In this document: positions 52,601-64,000 of the stretch, one piece after another | Layout: each line of letters begins with the position of its first letter | How positions within the stretch are numbered: position 1 is the stretch's first letter | DNA from: Haemaphysalis longicornis | Lineage: Eukaryota > Arthropoda > Arachnida > Ixodida > Ixodidae | Length of the DNA: 64,000 nt | Direction: 5' to 3' | Assembly: GCA_013339765.2 (NCBI GenBank) | Contig: CM023453.1 | Span: forward strand, 90,546,118 to 90,610,117 | The notes under the pieces: generated by a model | What the model saw: the letters and a program-made list of their open reading frames with translations, nothing else | Told to the model about the DNA's origin: nothing | Databases searched by the model: none | Made by a program: the position numbers and the translations under genes

Positions 52601-55600
52601 CAGGTGCAAACAAGCGCAAGCCGAACTCAGTCTTTGTCTTCTAACAACACAAACCTTCGACTCGTAGCCTGCGAAGAGATTGGTACGGGTAATAGCCGAA
52701 TTGTTTCAGCAATTCTAAATAGGCGAACATTCATAGGAACACGGTTTACCACGTCAGAATAAAAGCGTAGCCTCAGCAACATATTTCCATTGCGTCGGCT
52801 GTAGGATTTAGTTCGCATTGTAGAAACATGCAACGTATATAGCCATTTTGTTAAAATGATTTACAGGCGTGCACGGGTGCGACATAAAAAGAGGCGACTT
52901 ATATACGGTAAGCTACTTCCCGCAGAACAGACAAATGAGACAGCCCGCAAAGCTGCTCCAAACAGTGCCACTCCGTAGTTCTCCCAGGTGTTGCCCGGAG
53001 ATTGATTCCCTCATTTTAATCGCTGCCGGATCAAGATCAATGGTAGATGTTATTCATGAAAGGCTGCTTCTTTCCCTGTATCGTTAGAACAATTCCCGAT
53101 TTTGTGAGTTTGCCCATCTTCGATGAGTCTACAATTATTGGCCATTGCAATTTAGGCCCGTGGCAAAATCACGGGACTTTTTTTTTGTGAAACAGGGCAT
53201 ACCAGGAGGACGCTTCCCCAATAGATCAAAACAGCTGCAGATTTAGTATATTAGCCTGTTTTTGTTGCTAGCTTCTCCTGATCACAGTCTGGTTGCAACC
53301 AATGGGGCACTACTTTTATGCGTACGCACTGACAACAGATGAGATTTAAGGACGGCCCATAAACCTTAGCACAGTTATTAAAATTCTAAGAGCCATCTAC
53401 ACACGACCATTCTTACTTGCGTTTTAATCAAGGCGGTGATTAGTTGACGGTGGCGCGGTGTTATATTTTTTTGTCCCATAACTTAGCGCTCTGTTGCATT
53501 GCGTTGAATATGACCAACTATCCTAAATGTCCGTCTTAGGTGCATGCTACGCGCCTACAATTTGTAATTTCTGGTTGCGACGCTCAGGATTGACGACAGG
53601 TTTCGTCCGCGAGGAAACGTAGGTGCGTAAGACACTGCAGGCAGCCACCACTCGTTTCAGGTACTATAATGCTGCTTCAAGAACCAGGTGGCCTCTGCTC
53701 TAAGGTCTCGTATGCCCCTTCTCAAGATCGATACAGCTGGTCTAGACATTGATCCCGTTGAATTCCCTATTCATGGCGGCGTCTAAAACAGTGCTATTCC
53801 AGCCTTTCATGCATTTGTGCAATTTCGTTCTTATTCCTTTGTGGGGTAGGTACAAGTGTGGAATAGTCACAAGGCCATTACAACTCTGAATTGAAACTTC
53901 CGCGGCTAACTTCCTAAATCTTCACTTAGATATCCTATGGCACTGTAGGCTAGGTAGAAAAGAGTACGCGCCACTTGGAAAAAAACTGGAGAAGAAGAAG
54001 AAAGAACACTGAGAACATTACAGCCAAACACGTACTCAAGTTCCAAAAGACTGCACGCAGGACTCTCCGATTACTTTAAGGTTCAGCGCGTGCACTGCGG
54101 AATACGGCTGGACATATAATATATGGTGCGTGTATCCCAATCAATACGCAAATACCTAAAATATGACACCAAAAGAGTGAACGGTGGGAGGAAATGTTGT
54201 CCAGTACAGACCCAAAAGTTCAGCCCGGTTGCCGATAGGGAAAGAGGGTCAGCAAAATGCAACTGACTGCATAAATAGGGGGACAGACCAGGAATTTTTA
54301 AAAGCGAAAACCATAAAGAAGGATCCTGCGCATATCAGGGAAAAACACATGGTTTCGGTTACAAGGACGGCAACCAGTAACCGTCGTGTATGTATTTTCC
54401 TCTCCTATATCCGGCGTCTTTTTACTGGTATTCACTTTTCAAAAGTCATGCACTATCTGGCCGAGCTATCCAACTTACTCACGAATTTGAGAGCCAAATA
54501 AAGAATTTTTGCATCTGCATCATTATATTACCATGATCATCGCCTTCCATGCTTTTTATGGGTTAGTTGCTAGTAGAGTGAACTGTTGCTCCTGTTTAAT
54601 TGCAATCGCTGGTGTCTCAGTCAACTTGTTCTCAAATCCCGTTGAGTGGCTGTGCCCTTTTATGTGTGACATCACCACGCCTTAATCATCACCATCATTA
54701 TTATTATAAATGTACCCGCTCTCTGGTGGGCTGGCGAGCCATCCTTTCCTAGCTTCTGTAAAGGTTATCAGGATTCGTAGCGGTACACATTAGCCGAGAA
54801 GCTCACGAGCGCGACAGCTTACAGTCGCTCCATAGTACCAAAACGAATACCCGACGCAAGACGGCCAAGTATAAGTAGGGTAACGTCACCACAAATCATC
54901 TCAACGAACCGCCCATGCAAGGCAGCGGGGTGGCCAACGTAACGGGTCTCGCATATGTACCGAACATGCTTAGTTAGGTTGCAAGAATGGCAGGAAATTT
55001 GCCCCCGTAATTTTGTTACTGTGACAGGCTACTGTTATTCGGTGCAGAAATGTTACTTTTATTTTCCCACAAAATTATTCTTTCACTATGCTGCTTCACT
55101 ACTGTTTTAAACTTGCTACCACGCAACACAGATGGATATTCCCTGTCACGTTGTTCTATTTCCCCAGACTGTTACGCTGCATACCACGATACAAACCCAG
55201 AGTTCTACTACCACCTTCTCTAAAGAATTGTTATAATAACATTCTTTCATAATTCGTTGCGAGGGTTTTAATGATGCACCAAAGAAATGGATTGCGTCAG
55301 TAGTGGCCTCCCACAAAACATTCTGCGTTCATGTGAAAGCGACGCTTTGTCACACCATCCCTGCCAACAGTGCATTAAAACTCCCACGTTGTTTTCTGTG
55401 ATCAGCATCATCTCCACCAGCTTTCAAAAAGCCGAGGAAGAAGACGACGATGTGCTCTGCCCGGTTCTCAATGCGGGGTCGTCAAAGAGCACCAAAAGAC
55501 GACGGGTACGTACGTTTTTTTTTTAAGCTGGTGGTCACGGCCTTCCGCTTCGGTTTTCCAGAACAACCAGAGCCGCTTTCTTCCAGTCGTTCAAGTGTAA

Positions 55601-56096
55601 ACATTTCTTGCTGCCTCAACCCTGGCGATAGTTCCTTGGTTGCAACAATGATTTGGCCTTAGGCACAAAAATAGAAAGCGGGAAGCTGATTTGGCTGCAG
55701 TCAATGGTGAAGCTCGTATCTTCAGGCTCGTGCTGAGTTTTGCGCCGGCTATTCGTTACGGCAGGTCGAAGATTTTGCTACTCTAACAGCTTACCTGACA
55801 GACGACCTGCTTTCCCTCTAAATATTAGACCTCTCTCCGGTTGCCGACACCTTTAAACTTTTAAGGTTTCCTAGCAATTCACGTCGTGCTCGTTATCGTC
55901 TGGCTCGGTAACATCTACCAGGCGTTGCTTCCTGATGACGAGTGCTACATGTTGCCTTTTATAGCAGCGAGGAACCAATTACTCAGATATTAATGGCGGG
56001 TCTTCAAGGACTCGCATGTCTCGTCCCGTTCCCCCTAGAACGTGATGGCCTGCCCCAGTCGCTCGCCTTGGTCGGTTCGCAGAAGTTCACAACTCG
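52601..56096. other. no supported gene; weak exon-like patch near 55420-55505
   Basis: At 55420-55505 a CCACCAG acceptor-like site precedes an acidic reading (KAEEEDDDVLCPVLNAGSSK, then STKRRR) ending before GTACGT. The phase does not cleanly match the candidate exon at 60072, so I do not call it. The rest is unassigned. Confidence 0.3.
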
Positions 56097-56864
56097 ATGC
56101 TTTTCTTTCGTCCTTCGTACCCCCTTCTGGCCATGCACAGCCCTCTAACTATTTCAGAGATCACGTTTTCCGGCTTTATCATCGCGATTCGCTGCTTATC
56201 GCTGTTTTTTGCCCAGCGGCATCGGCATGTCGTCCCAGTCATTGCCATTCCTTCTTTATTTGCTACCCCGCACTGGCTGCACACCTATTATGCAAGTCTT
56301 CCAATCGTTGTATGGAGTTACAAGATTCTTCGAAGCGACCTGCTACCAGCACGTCGGCAGAGGAGGATTGTTAGCCGCGCTTCGGCTCGATGCCTCCCTG
56401 GAGACGACAAAATCTTTACGAAGGAAGCTGTTTCCCCGCGGCCTCTTCGTCTTCTTCATATATCCTGCTCTCGTGCTGTTCGGGGTTTGAAGCGAAGACT
56501 TTGTAGACAGGCTCCATATACTGGTCACATGATAGCAGGTCGCACGGTAACCGAAATTTTCAAAATAAGCCATAATTCGGGAGAAACAAGACTTCAAAGT
56601 GCGGCGTTGCTCGTATACCGAAAAGTGTTAGACTATCGAAATGCTTGCTGTTGTGCAAGGGGGAAGGTTCAGCCGTATATATCAGCCTGTGTGCAGTGCC
56701 TCTCTCCACGTTGGGCACAGCATGAAAAGGGAAGGGGGTGTAGTAGTCGAGAGGTTGTTGTTTACTTGAATGAGTTTGCGCTGACTAAGACAATAGTCTC
56801 CGAGGTACTTGTTTCCTGGTCCCTTAGGGGCTGCACTACGCGAGAGAAATTATGCGCTGTCTGA
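56097..56864 (+). other. longest unassigned open frame (255 codons), probably chance
   Basis: The frame is uninterrupted for 768 bp and contains hydrophobic patches (TISEITFSGFIIAIRCLSLF, VVPVIAIPSLFAT) and many Cys/Arg residues. I recognise no domain, and codon use looks random. The strongest argument for it is only its length. The minus frame 56087-56284 and others overlap it. Confidence 0.15.
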
Positions 56865-57436
56865 GGCATCAAGCGTTCATTTCAGGCTAGACACGTCGTC
56901 AATTTACATCTTTAACGTTATACTATAATAAAGTACCCACAATAAATCACCAAAATAGAAAAAACGCTTTATTTCTCGGAAAACTTGCATAAGGCTTTGT
57001 ACTGCCGTGAAAGAAGGTGTGACTTCGATCCTGTAGCTATATCGAGCAGAGATAGTCTCCTCACTTTGAAAGAGGTAACGTAGGATTACTGCCTCTCCCG
57101 CCACAAGCTTCCTCCCGCCCACTCACCCCTCACTCTGGAGGAGGAACCCCTCTGACGTCAAGTGCAACCGGAATGTTTACCGGCAGGGCCATCCTATATC
57201 ATATCCACCCTACCCCGCTCTGCTCTCGCTGCGGTGGAAGAGCCACGGTTCAACACAAATTGGGCCCATCTCCCCGCGAGGGGGACTCGAGTAAATGCGT
57301 CGCATAGGGGGTGGGTGTATTGCGTTAACGTTTAGTGTTTGGGGAGTTGGTGGTAGTGAATGCGTTGTATCAGCAGCTTCTTGACGTAGTTTGAATGAGT
57401 CAAGGATATAAGGCGCGTTCGTAGCCTCCCATTCTG
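56865..57436. other. no gene recognised
   Basis: Mixed-composition DNA leading into the tRNA-like repeat. Confidence 0.4.
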
Positions 57437-57535
57437 TGTCGGCTTTGTGGCGCAGTGGGTAGAGCACCATGTACATTGCGTTCCGCCCGCAGGGTCGAGG
57501 GATCGAAACCGGGCGCCGGATAGTATTTTTTTTAT
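57437..57535 (+). repeat. tRNA-like SINE head (Pol III boxes)
   Basis: Box A TGGCGCAGTGGGTAGAGC starts at 57448 and a box-B-like GGATCGAAACC lies at 57500-57510, about 40 nt later, followed by a T-rich stretch. The arms do not pair well enough for a functional tRNA that I can confirm, so a SINE is likelier than a tRNA gene. Confidence 0.45.
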
Positions 57536-58736
57536 ATAGTGTAGGGGGAGGGGTGCGGACTACGACTACGGACGTCAACGCGGGTGACATCGTGAGTTAC
57601 TGAAATGCTCTGCATTTAAAATGTAGGCTTGGGCAGAAGACCCATTCCCTTCCCCTCATCAGTGAATGGAGGCGCTGGGCTGCTCGGACCCCGAGCTCCA
57701 GAAGGAGCTCTTGGCTCGAGCGTGATGCTCGCGTCGCGACCCTCAAGATCGCACCCACCGCGCCCTAATCTTTTCTGCCGAATTACATTTTACATATATC
57801 TCTCTCTTGGCAGTGATAGCTCTTTTTCTAGTTGAGGGGGGAAGCACCAAAGGCCAGAGAGTACAAGATTTCGGCGTGGGGTAAATAACCTCTGGTCAAC
57901 TCAATTAACCCGCTCCCCTCTACTAGGGTGCGCCTTATCACCTAGGTGTGGCTCCAACGCCTTTAACTTAAATTAGGTCTCGACAAACCTGTGTTGCGAC
58001 ACATTCATTGGCTTCTTTATTACATGCTGTAAAGTGAGTGGGTGATGGAGTCGTGGTCCTTTTGATGAGCAAGTAACGCTGATTTTTTTTGAAGGCCAGC
58101 ACCTGCTCTGACCGTGTGGGCGCATCGTGCAACGTATAATGATTACTGGAAATTTAGATTCGGGATGTGTAAAGCTGGTGACGCATGATGGCTGAAAAAG
58201 TGGTGGTATTAGGCTCACTCAAATTTGTGCTAATACTTTTTCCCATCTCTAAAGATGTAATGGGATTCTAACGTCAAGACCCTGCAAATGCATTCGTGAA
58301 GTTTATGGTTAAGCGTAGTTGCGCATTTCTAGAACGAAAGGTCATTGATTCGGAGACAGCGTACATGTTGAAGGCCCATGTGTCTCGAGAGTACTTGTTT
58401 AGACAAAAAGGCATGGGGAATATTCACGTTACGTAGCATTAGTCACACTCGACTTTTGAAAAAGGACATAGAGGAAGTAAAAATAATCTTGTTTGGCCAA
58501 AGTTCTGATATATAGCGAGAAATTGTCGGCCTATTCGAATCCCTACCTGGCCTACCAGCAGGAACCCGTCCCGCGTAGCAACTATAACAGAAACAACACA
58601 AACAACACAGAAAATTATGCATGAATTAACGTTAGTGAAAGTAATGCTAACATGCTTAAGGTACAGCGAAACTCCCTACAGCCCGAATGAGATCTATGTT
58701 TGTTTCATAAAAGTGATATTTCTTGTTCCATTGCTT
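57536..58736. other. no gene recognised
   Basis: AATGCTCTGCATTTAAAATG at 57603 resembles the end of the GAGATGCTTCGCAT repeat modules. Otherwise unassigned. Confidence 0.4.
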
Positions 58737-59216
58737 GAGTGAGTGAGTGAGTGAGTGAGTGAGTGAGTGAGTGAGTGAGTGAGTGAGTGAGTGAGTGAGT
58801 GAGTGAGTGAGTGAGTGAGTGAGTGAGTGAGTGAGTGAGTGAGTGAGTGAGTGAGTGAGTGAAGTGCGGAGTGAGTGAGTGAGTGGAGTGAGTGAGTGAG
58901 TGAGTGAGTGAGTGAGTGAGGTGAGAGTGAGTGAGTGAGTGAGTGAGTGAGTGAGTGAGTGAGTGAGGTGAGTGAGTGACGTGAGTGAGTAGTGAGTGAG
59001 TGAGTGAGTGAGTGAGTAGAGTGAAGTGAGTGAGGAGTGTGAGTGAGTGAGTGTGAGTGAGTGAGTGAGTGAGTGAGTGAGTGAGTGAGTGAGTGAGTGA
59101 GTGAGTGAGTGAGTGAGTGAGTGAGTGAGTGAGTGAGTGAGTGAGTGAGTGAGTGAGTGAGTGGAGTGAGTGAGTGAGATGAGTGAGGTGAGTGAGTGAG
59201 TGACGTGAGTGAGTGA
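58737..59216. repeat. (GAGT)n tetranucleotide array, ~480 bp
   Basis: A long GAGT array (GTGA in other registers), perfect for the first ~120 bp, then with interruptions (GAAGTGCGGAG, GGAGTG, GTGACGT). The Ser-Leu-Thr-His minus-strand frames over it are artefacts. Confidence 0.97.
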
Positions 59217-60071
59217 CAATCAGCGAGCCAGTGGTCCAGCGAAGAAGCGAGCTTAAAGAGGAGTGTTCTTCGCGCTTTTGAACTTTGTATTTTCACCGTC
59301 TATGCATATTTGCCCTGCCGCGACAACATACCCGTTTCGTCAGTCGGTGGTTTTAGCTCTTTTCTGTGCGTCCAGTGTTAGCGAAGAGTTTAGCCAGTTT
59401 TCCTACTGAAGACTTCTAAACAGCCACGTATGCCGCATTAGTTTCCAAAATACTCGAATTTTCTTCGAGTAAATAGCATTACATGTTAATCTGCTGATTT
59501 GAAAACGTAGACGGCAAATCATGAGCGATGATAGTCGGCTGTTCGGCAGCTAATGTAGACACGCGGAATAGCCGAGGCAGAAGAGCGGCAACACTTCGCG
59601 TACGTAATCCAACCATGTGCGATTCTCACGACACAGGCAGCGCGAAGTTATTCTTTTTTCCCCAAGCAATTTTACATTTACATAATTCATGAATGAGGAA
59701 AACATTTTTTAAAATAAATTAGGCAACTAATCTGACCGTGTGTGTACAGGGCGCTTACACACATCACCGTACCTTTCGTGATGCGGCACTTGTTCTTATC
59801 AAAAGACGTAAGGGTTCTCGCTAGGCATTCCCTTTACCAAAGCCCATTCTCAAAAAATTTAGAATAAAAACATCTCCGAACTTTTTTATTCACGGATAAA
59901 GCTAAGTACGATTACACATTTTACTTATCCTAAGTAGTTTCCGTGTCGTTTTTCTCAATGATACTTCGTCGGCTTGTGTATGGCTCTGTTCAGTAACTTT
60001 AAGCCTGTAAGTAACAACCTGAACTGGCTAACTTGCCAACCTCTGTACCAATTACCTGATGTTCTTTTCAG
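59217..60071. other. no gene recognised
   Basis: Upstream neighbourhood of the candidate exon; nothing supported. Confidence 0.4.
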
Positions 60072-60249
60072 CCCAGTTTACGTGCTCGAGCTGAGCCACT
60101 TGTGCGATGCACGCCAAGCGCCGCTCGAGTCTGACGTGCAGTTCACCGGCTGGCGGAGAAAGATAGCCAGGAGAGGCGCCATCATATTCCTCGCACTGGT
60201 GGCGCTGCTAACAGTTGTCCCCTTGGCCTTTGCCGTGGGGACGAAGGCC
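60072..60249 (+). CDS. candidate host exon encoding one transmembrane segment
   Basis: A good acceptor (ACCTGATGTTCTTTTCAG) precedes 60072 and a consensus donor (GTGAGTAC) follows 60249. The 178-nt exon is open: one base completing a codon, then 59 codons ending in phase 0. It reads PVYVLELSHLCDARQAPLES, DVQFTGWRRKIARR, then a ~22-residue hydrophobic helix (IIFLALVALLTVVPLAFAV) and GTKA. Basic residues before the helix predict a cytosolic N side, as in type II or multi-pass proteins. I do not recognise the family, and no partner exon is secure. Splice sites and the helix are the only support. Confidence 0.45.
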
Positions 60250-62124
60250 GTGAGTACATTGTTGCCCCACCGGCATTCTCCTCCCGCTTCCCGCATTTAC
60301 ACCGAACCGAGTTGCCAAGACTACCACGTGAACAGAAAAAAGTAAACAAGCGAGCTTGCGATGCCTTACAGCGAAGCTGTTATGTCTGTTCCTACATGCT
60401 CTCACCACGGTAGTGCGGACGCTTTAATCGGTGTCGTGCGCTCAACGAATGGAATAATTCATAAATATAAAAGAAGGTCGTAAAGCCTCCGTATTTCGAT
60501 ATTAGATGGCTTACACTGCCCCTTAGAGACACGTCTTCCCAGAAATGCATTTGAGATTATAAGTGAAGCCGATATTAGGTAAAGTATTGGAAGCTTCGTC
60601 TCTGCTAGCCGGCCTTCCCACTTTGGGTGTTGCACCGTGGAGCATAGTCGTCTATGGAGGTAGTGTGGATACAGCCCCAATTCGCACTCCTCTGCATCTC
60701 GGTCTCTCTCTCTTCCAAGTTGTGTACCGCATGTACTGTTTCACACGCGCAGCGTCTCTTTACTCCCCACTGACATGGAATGCCGCGCGCCCTTCTGCAG
60801 CCACCTGTGCGATGAAGTAGAGCCTGCGTTGTGACTCGCGTAGCTGCGCTGTAAGAAGACGTCATTGTATTTCCCAACCAGTCGTGTGTGCCCTTAGTGT
60901 ATGAGATAGGGATCGCGCCAGTGTCCATGTAATTCAACATAGCAAATCATCGATATAGGACAAACTCAACATTGGAAATCCCACCAGAGTGCCAGCTTCA
61001 CTGGACGTCCTTCATCACAGGGTGAAAGGGCTGTGATGTTTTTAAACGTCTTTCAATAAAACGCGCAAACAGAATAGTGGATCCGCTACCGGGATGTAAA
61101 CCTTCGGGGCTTCACGCTGCATTCATAGCGCTTAAAACTGTTTTATGTTTACTTTTACTCAGTAGTCATTGGCTCCGTACACCAATTTCGGATACCGTCC
61201 TCTTAACCAAAACACTGCTCATAAAATTCGCCTGACACACAACATAATGTCTCATTGGTGCGCTGTGGCATAGTACTCTTGGTGGCAATAAACGACAACG
61301 TCATCATCATCGTCATCTAATACCTCATGTCACATTTTGATGTGGAACGGCGGTGCAGTCGATACAGAGAAACTTATTTTAAAGTGGACAAAAGCGTTGT
61401 GTTAAAAATACATGCACAGATACCACACGCGCAAAGCACTGTCGAAATTGCCTGCTACCATCTTTATCCAAGTGTTGGTTTCGGTCAGCGCTCTGAAAAA
61501 AGCACATCCTGCAACTGCACCACCTTGGGGACGTTGCAAAAATCATTATAACTATAAAACTGCTTAAATTCGAGTAAATTGTTGTATCTTGACGCTGTTT
61601 TAAAGCGAATATTTCTATTCCCCACTCAATGCGTCGTTCGTCACACAACGCACCGTGCAGGAAATCCAACTTCACCCAGTTGGAGGGAACATGATGATGA
61701 TGGATTTCCACAAAGGCACTTCAAGCGACCCAAAGGAATTGATTTGCCTCCAGTTGTGATATCAGCGTTTTGTGAACCCCATTTCGTAAAGTTCGCTTTC
61801 CTTCAGTTTGGCCCGACACTGAACGCCATCAACGAGGCATAGAAAGATTCGCTTTTAAAAAAGCTTCGCTTTAAAAAATGCTTTAAATACATACACGGAA
61901 AAAGTGGTTGTTAAGTCAAACCTGACATTACCAGACGGCGAACAAGTCACCCGTTTATTCAGTCGCTTATGCACCATTTTGCTTTATGCCTTCAGAAAAG
62001 CAGAGGAGACGACAAAGCGATCTTGCCGCTTCGAAAGGAACTGAACCACAGTGTATTTTGCCGTCCTTCGCCAGCTTTCATTTTACATGCTCGGGTTTTC
62101 TATGTTTCTCATACCCGCTTTCAG
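60250..62124. other. no gene recognised
   Basis: Possible downstream intron of the candidate at 60072. Frames at 61327-61842 show no motif. Confidence 0.4.
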
Positions 62125-62208
62125 ACAAAATGGCACACAACCACGGTCATCCACCAGCCTTTGACAAACCTCACGCTTTCCAACCAGGATCTCGCAAAGG
62201 AAGCGCCG
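62125..62208 (+). CDS. weak candidate first coding exon, His-rich start
   Basis: A pyrimidine-rich CATACCCGCTTTCAG acceptor ends at 62124. An ATG in good context (ACAAAATGGC) is at 62130, and a GTAAAT donor follows 62208. It encodes MAHNHGHPPAFDKPHAFQPG then SRKGSA plus one base. The His-rich start is unlike random translation, but no family is recognised and no next exon was found, so this may be chance. Confidence 0.25.
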
Positions 62209-63531
62209 GTAAATCATTCATTACTCTCAAAGCCAATAGTGGATATCTCCACGGAGGTATGTTTCCAGCTCTAGTCAGTTACAGCCATTTTGCTGGTCGT
62301 ACGGGAAAAGGCGAACCTTTATCTTCTGTTTGCGTTTTTAATATTTCCGTACAATGTAGTTCATTTCTAAGATAACGCTGTTTATGTCCGCGATGTCATC
62401 TGTGCATCGGCTTCTTGATAGCTGGACGTTGCGTTGTTGGACAATTCCCAGTCTATGAGTCAATTGTAAAGCATATAGTATCAATAGTTCGTAATCGAAT
62501 GGACACGAAGCACTTACTCCCGCCATTGTAGCGTTGATCTGGTGAGTTCTTTTTTCAATTCCCGCAATCATTCGTGGCGTCGAAAACGTAACGTTGTTTG
62601 TTCGAACAGCGTCAGGGAAGGCACGTTGCTCTTATTCGGCGGTCCCGTTTCGGTAGCAGCGACGAGACTTGTGAACGCTAAGAAACTGCAAAATAAAACA
62701 AAAGCAAACTATTTATCACAAACAAGCAGCATGGATCCAGTTGCAAAGTACCACTTTTCTGTGGCGGCAACCTTCACAGCGACGCCAAATGTGGAGGAAA
62801 GGAAGCTGTGTGGCCACGTTTGCAACAAAAGCTGTGACCTAACGCGGGGTTTCTAGACCTCAGTCGCATTGCCGCAGACTAAACCGAGGAAACATTAAAG
62901 GAACAGCGGCGTTATAGAAGGCTGCGTAGGTGAAAGCGTGCAGCTGTAGTTGCAGCTTGTGACAGTTGCTGTGACATCCGAAATACAAAAAGAAATTCGT
63001 GGCGTACCTGCTCACTTCAGTGCAGAAATCGTCACAGAAAATGATGTTTTGCCGCCTCTTCAACGTAAGTGCCTCTCTTCCCTGCCGTGCCGGCACTTTA
63101 CGCCTTCCCCCCTCCCCACCCTTTCGATGCTGCCACGATAAACACGTAGGAGGTTTGCCCAAGTCAATTTCAATGTTGTCGCGTTCCTGTGCTCGCGCCA
63201 TTCACGGCAACCTCTTGTTACTGCGTAACTTGGAATAATGCCGCGATATCTCGGCTCGCGCAAGGTCTTTTTGCATTTTTGGTACAACATATTGTTACGT
63301 ATTTCTTATACGCTGTCGCAAATATCCAGCAAAGACGAATTTCTAATACACGAGAACACCGCGAGTACCAGTTGCGCCTTAATGTTCTGCCTTAAATATG
63401 CCTAATATTTTTGCTCAATAATGTGGACAAGTGTGAAAAATGTTTTCAGATTTAGTGGTTCGAGAATGTTGTAGATATATAAACGTCTTCTTCAACAATT
63501 TTACTTTTGTCGGCATGTCTTAATCGACGGG
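62209..63531. other. no gene recognised
   Basis: Frames at 62860-63290 overlap on both strands without motifs. Confidence 0.4.
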
Positions 63532-63608
63532 CAGGCAGACAGACAGACAGACAGACAGACAGACGGACGGACGGACGGACGGACGGACGGACGGACGGAC
63601 GGACGACG

Positions 63609-63694
<86 letters not shown>

Positions 63695-63725
63695 GCCGGA
63701 CAAACGGACAGAGAGACAGACAGAC
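63532..63725. repeat. (GACA)n-(GACG)n-(GACA)n array
   Basis: GACA units (to about 63563), then a block of ~13 GACG units with one slip (GGACGACGG at about 63600), then GACA again with a few interruptions. The CLSV/RPSV and DRQT frames are artefacts. Confidence 0.97.
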
Positions 63726-64000
63726 CAAAGTTTTTGTTTAGGTAGCTTAAGAAAGCCTATCGTGTTTAAAATGGCACAATGGAGGAGGCACGGGATTAAT
63801 GAAAGTTTGAACATGGACACAGAACGGGCTCTAACCCGGGCTGTATTTATTTAATCGTGTCATAAAGTCTGAATTGCTTGACCACAAAAAATAAAGGAAG
63901 CAATTTACTGGTCTCAACGACAAAACTAGTCTATTACGTGACAAAATGCTGAACTCAACTGATTGGCCACTATACAGGGTGTTTCAGGGAAGGCTTTGAG
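63726..64000. other. unassigned; possible element edge at the window end
   Basis: TACAGGGTGTTTCAGGGAAG at 63974-63993 resembles the terminus of some arthropod transposable elements, but the rest is outside the window. Confidence 0.25.

Noticed and set aside
57448..57510. Functional tRNA gene
   Set aside because: Boxes A and B are recognisable, but I cannot pair a full acceptor stem, and repeats surround it.
58656..59296. Long minus-strand frames of Ser-Leu-Thr-His repeats (187 and 200 codons)
   Set aside because: They are translations of the GAGT microsatellite. Any frame over such a repeat is open.
63452..63854. Cys-Leu-Ser-Val or Asp-Arg-Gln-Thr repeat frames
   Set aside because: Translations of the GACA/GACG array, not proteins.

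Overview
This is a eukaryotic, arthropod-type window. Its coding sequence is split into small exons with clear splice sites, and most of the rest is retroelement debris. The retroelement families, their tRNA-derived SINEs and the abundant short dispersed repeats are, from memory, those of hard ticks (Ixodida). I infer a tick but cannot name a genus. There are no bacterial operons, CRISPR arrays or rRNA genes.

Layout. About 0.4-20.2 kb (minus strand): the 5' half of a host SLC13/Indy-type sodium-coupled carboxylate transporter. Four coding exons (20016-20120, 11088-11237, 2394-2509, 473-606) join in perfect phase and give about 168 residues before the gene leaves the left edge. Its introns hold a LINE relic without ORF2 (3.07-5.83 kb), an RTE-type LINE split by a gag fragment and by a small LTR-bounded element (6.6-10.2 kb), an inverted pair of ATTGG/CCAAT-rich repeats, and a nearly complete Ty3/Gypsy element (12599-18611) lying antisense to the gene.

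20-25 kb holds dispersed repeats and a six-unit array with a ~150-bp period. 25.27-30.78 kb is a long RNase H-bearing I-type LINE that has lost the catalytic core of its reverse transcriptase. It is followed by a hairpin insertion with target-site duplications (30.83-31.03 kb). 31.85-34.71 kb is a second, inverted copy of the same Ty3 family. It has a large internal deletion with an inverted scrap of LTR at the junction, and a SINE inside one LTR. 36.4-42.3 kb has two ~0.9-kb LTR-like direct repeats enclosing three LINE 3' ends in the same orientation. 46.7-50.7 kb is a decayed Gypsy-type pol gene between inverted repeats. 50.7-64 kb is mostly unassigned DNA with two candidate host exons, a SINE-like tRNA relic and long tetranucleotide arrays.

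The elements do not cooperate with the transporter gene; they record successive waves of insertion in introns and intergenic DNA. I found no convincing new multi-gene system. The observations most worth checking are the transporter's altered SNT signature (PNT), its GC-AG first intron, the hairpin insertion, the Ty3 copy repaired with an inverted LTR scrap, and the Gypsy pol flanked by inverted repeats.
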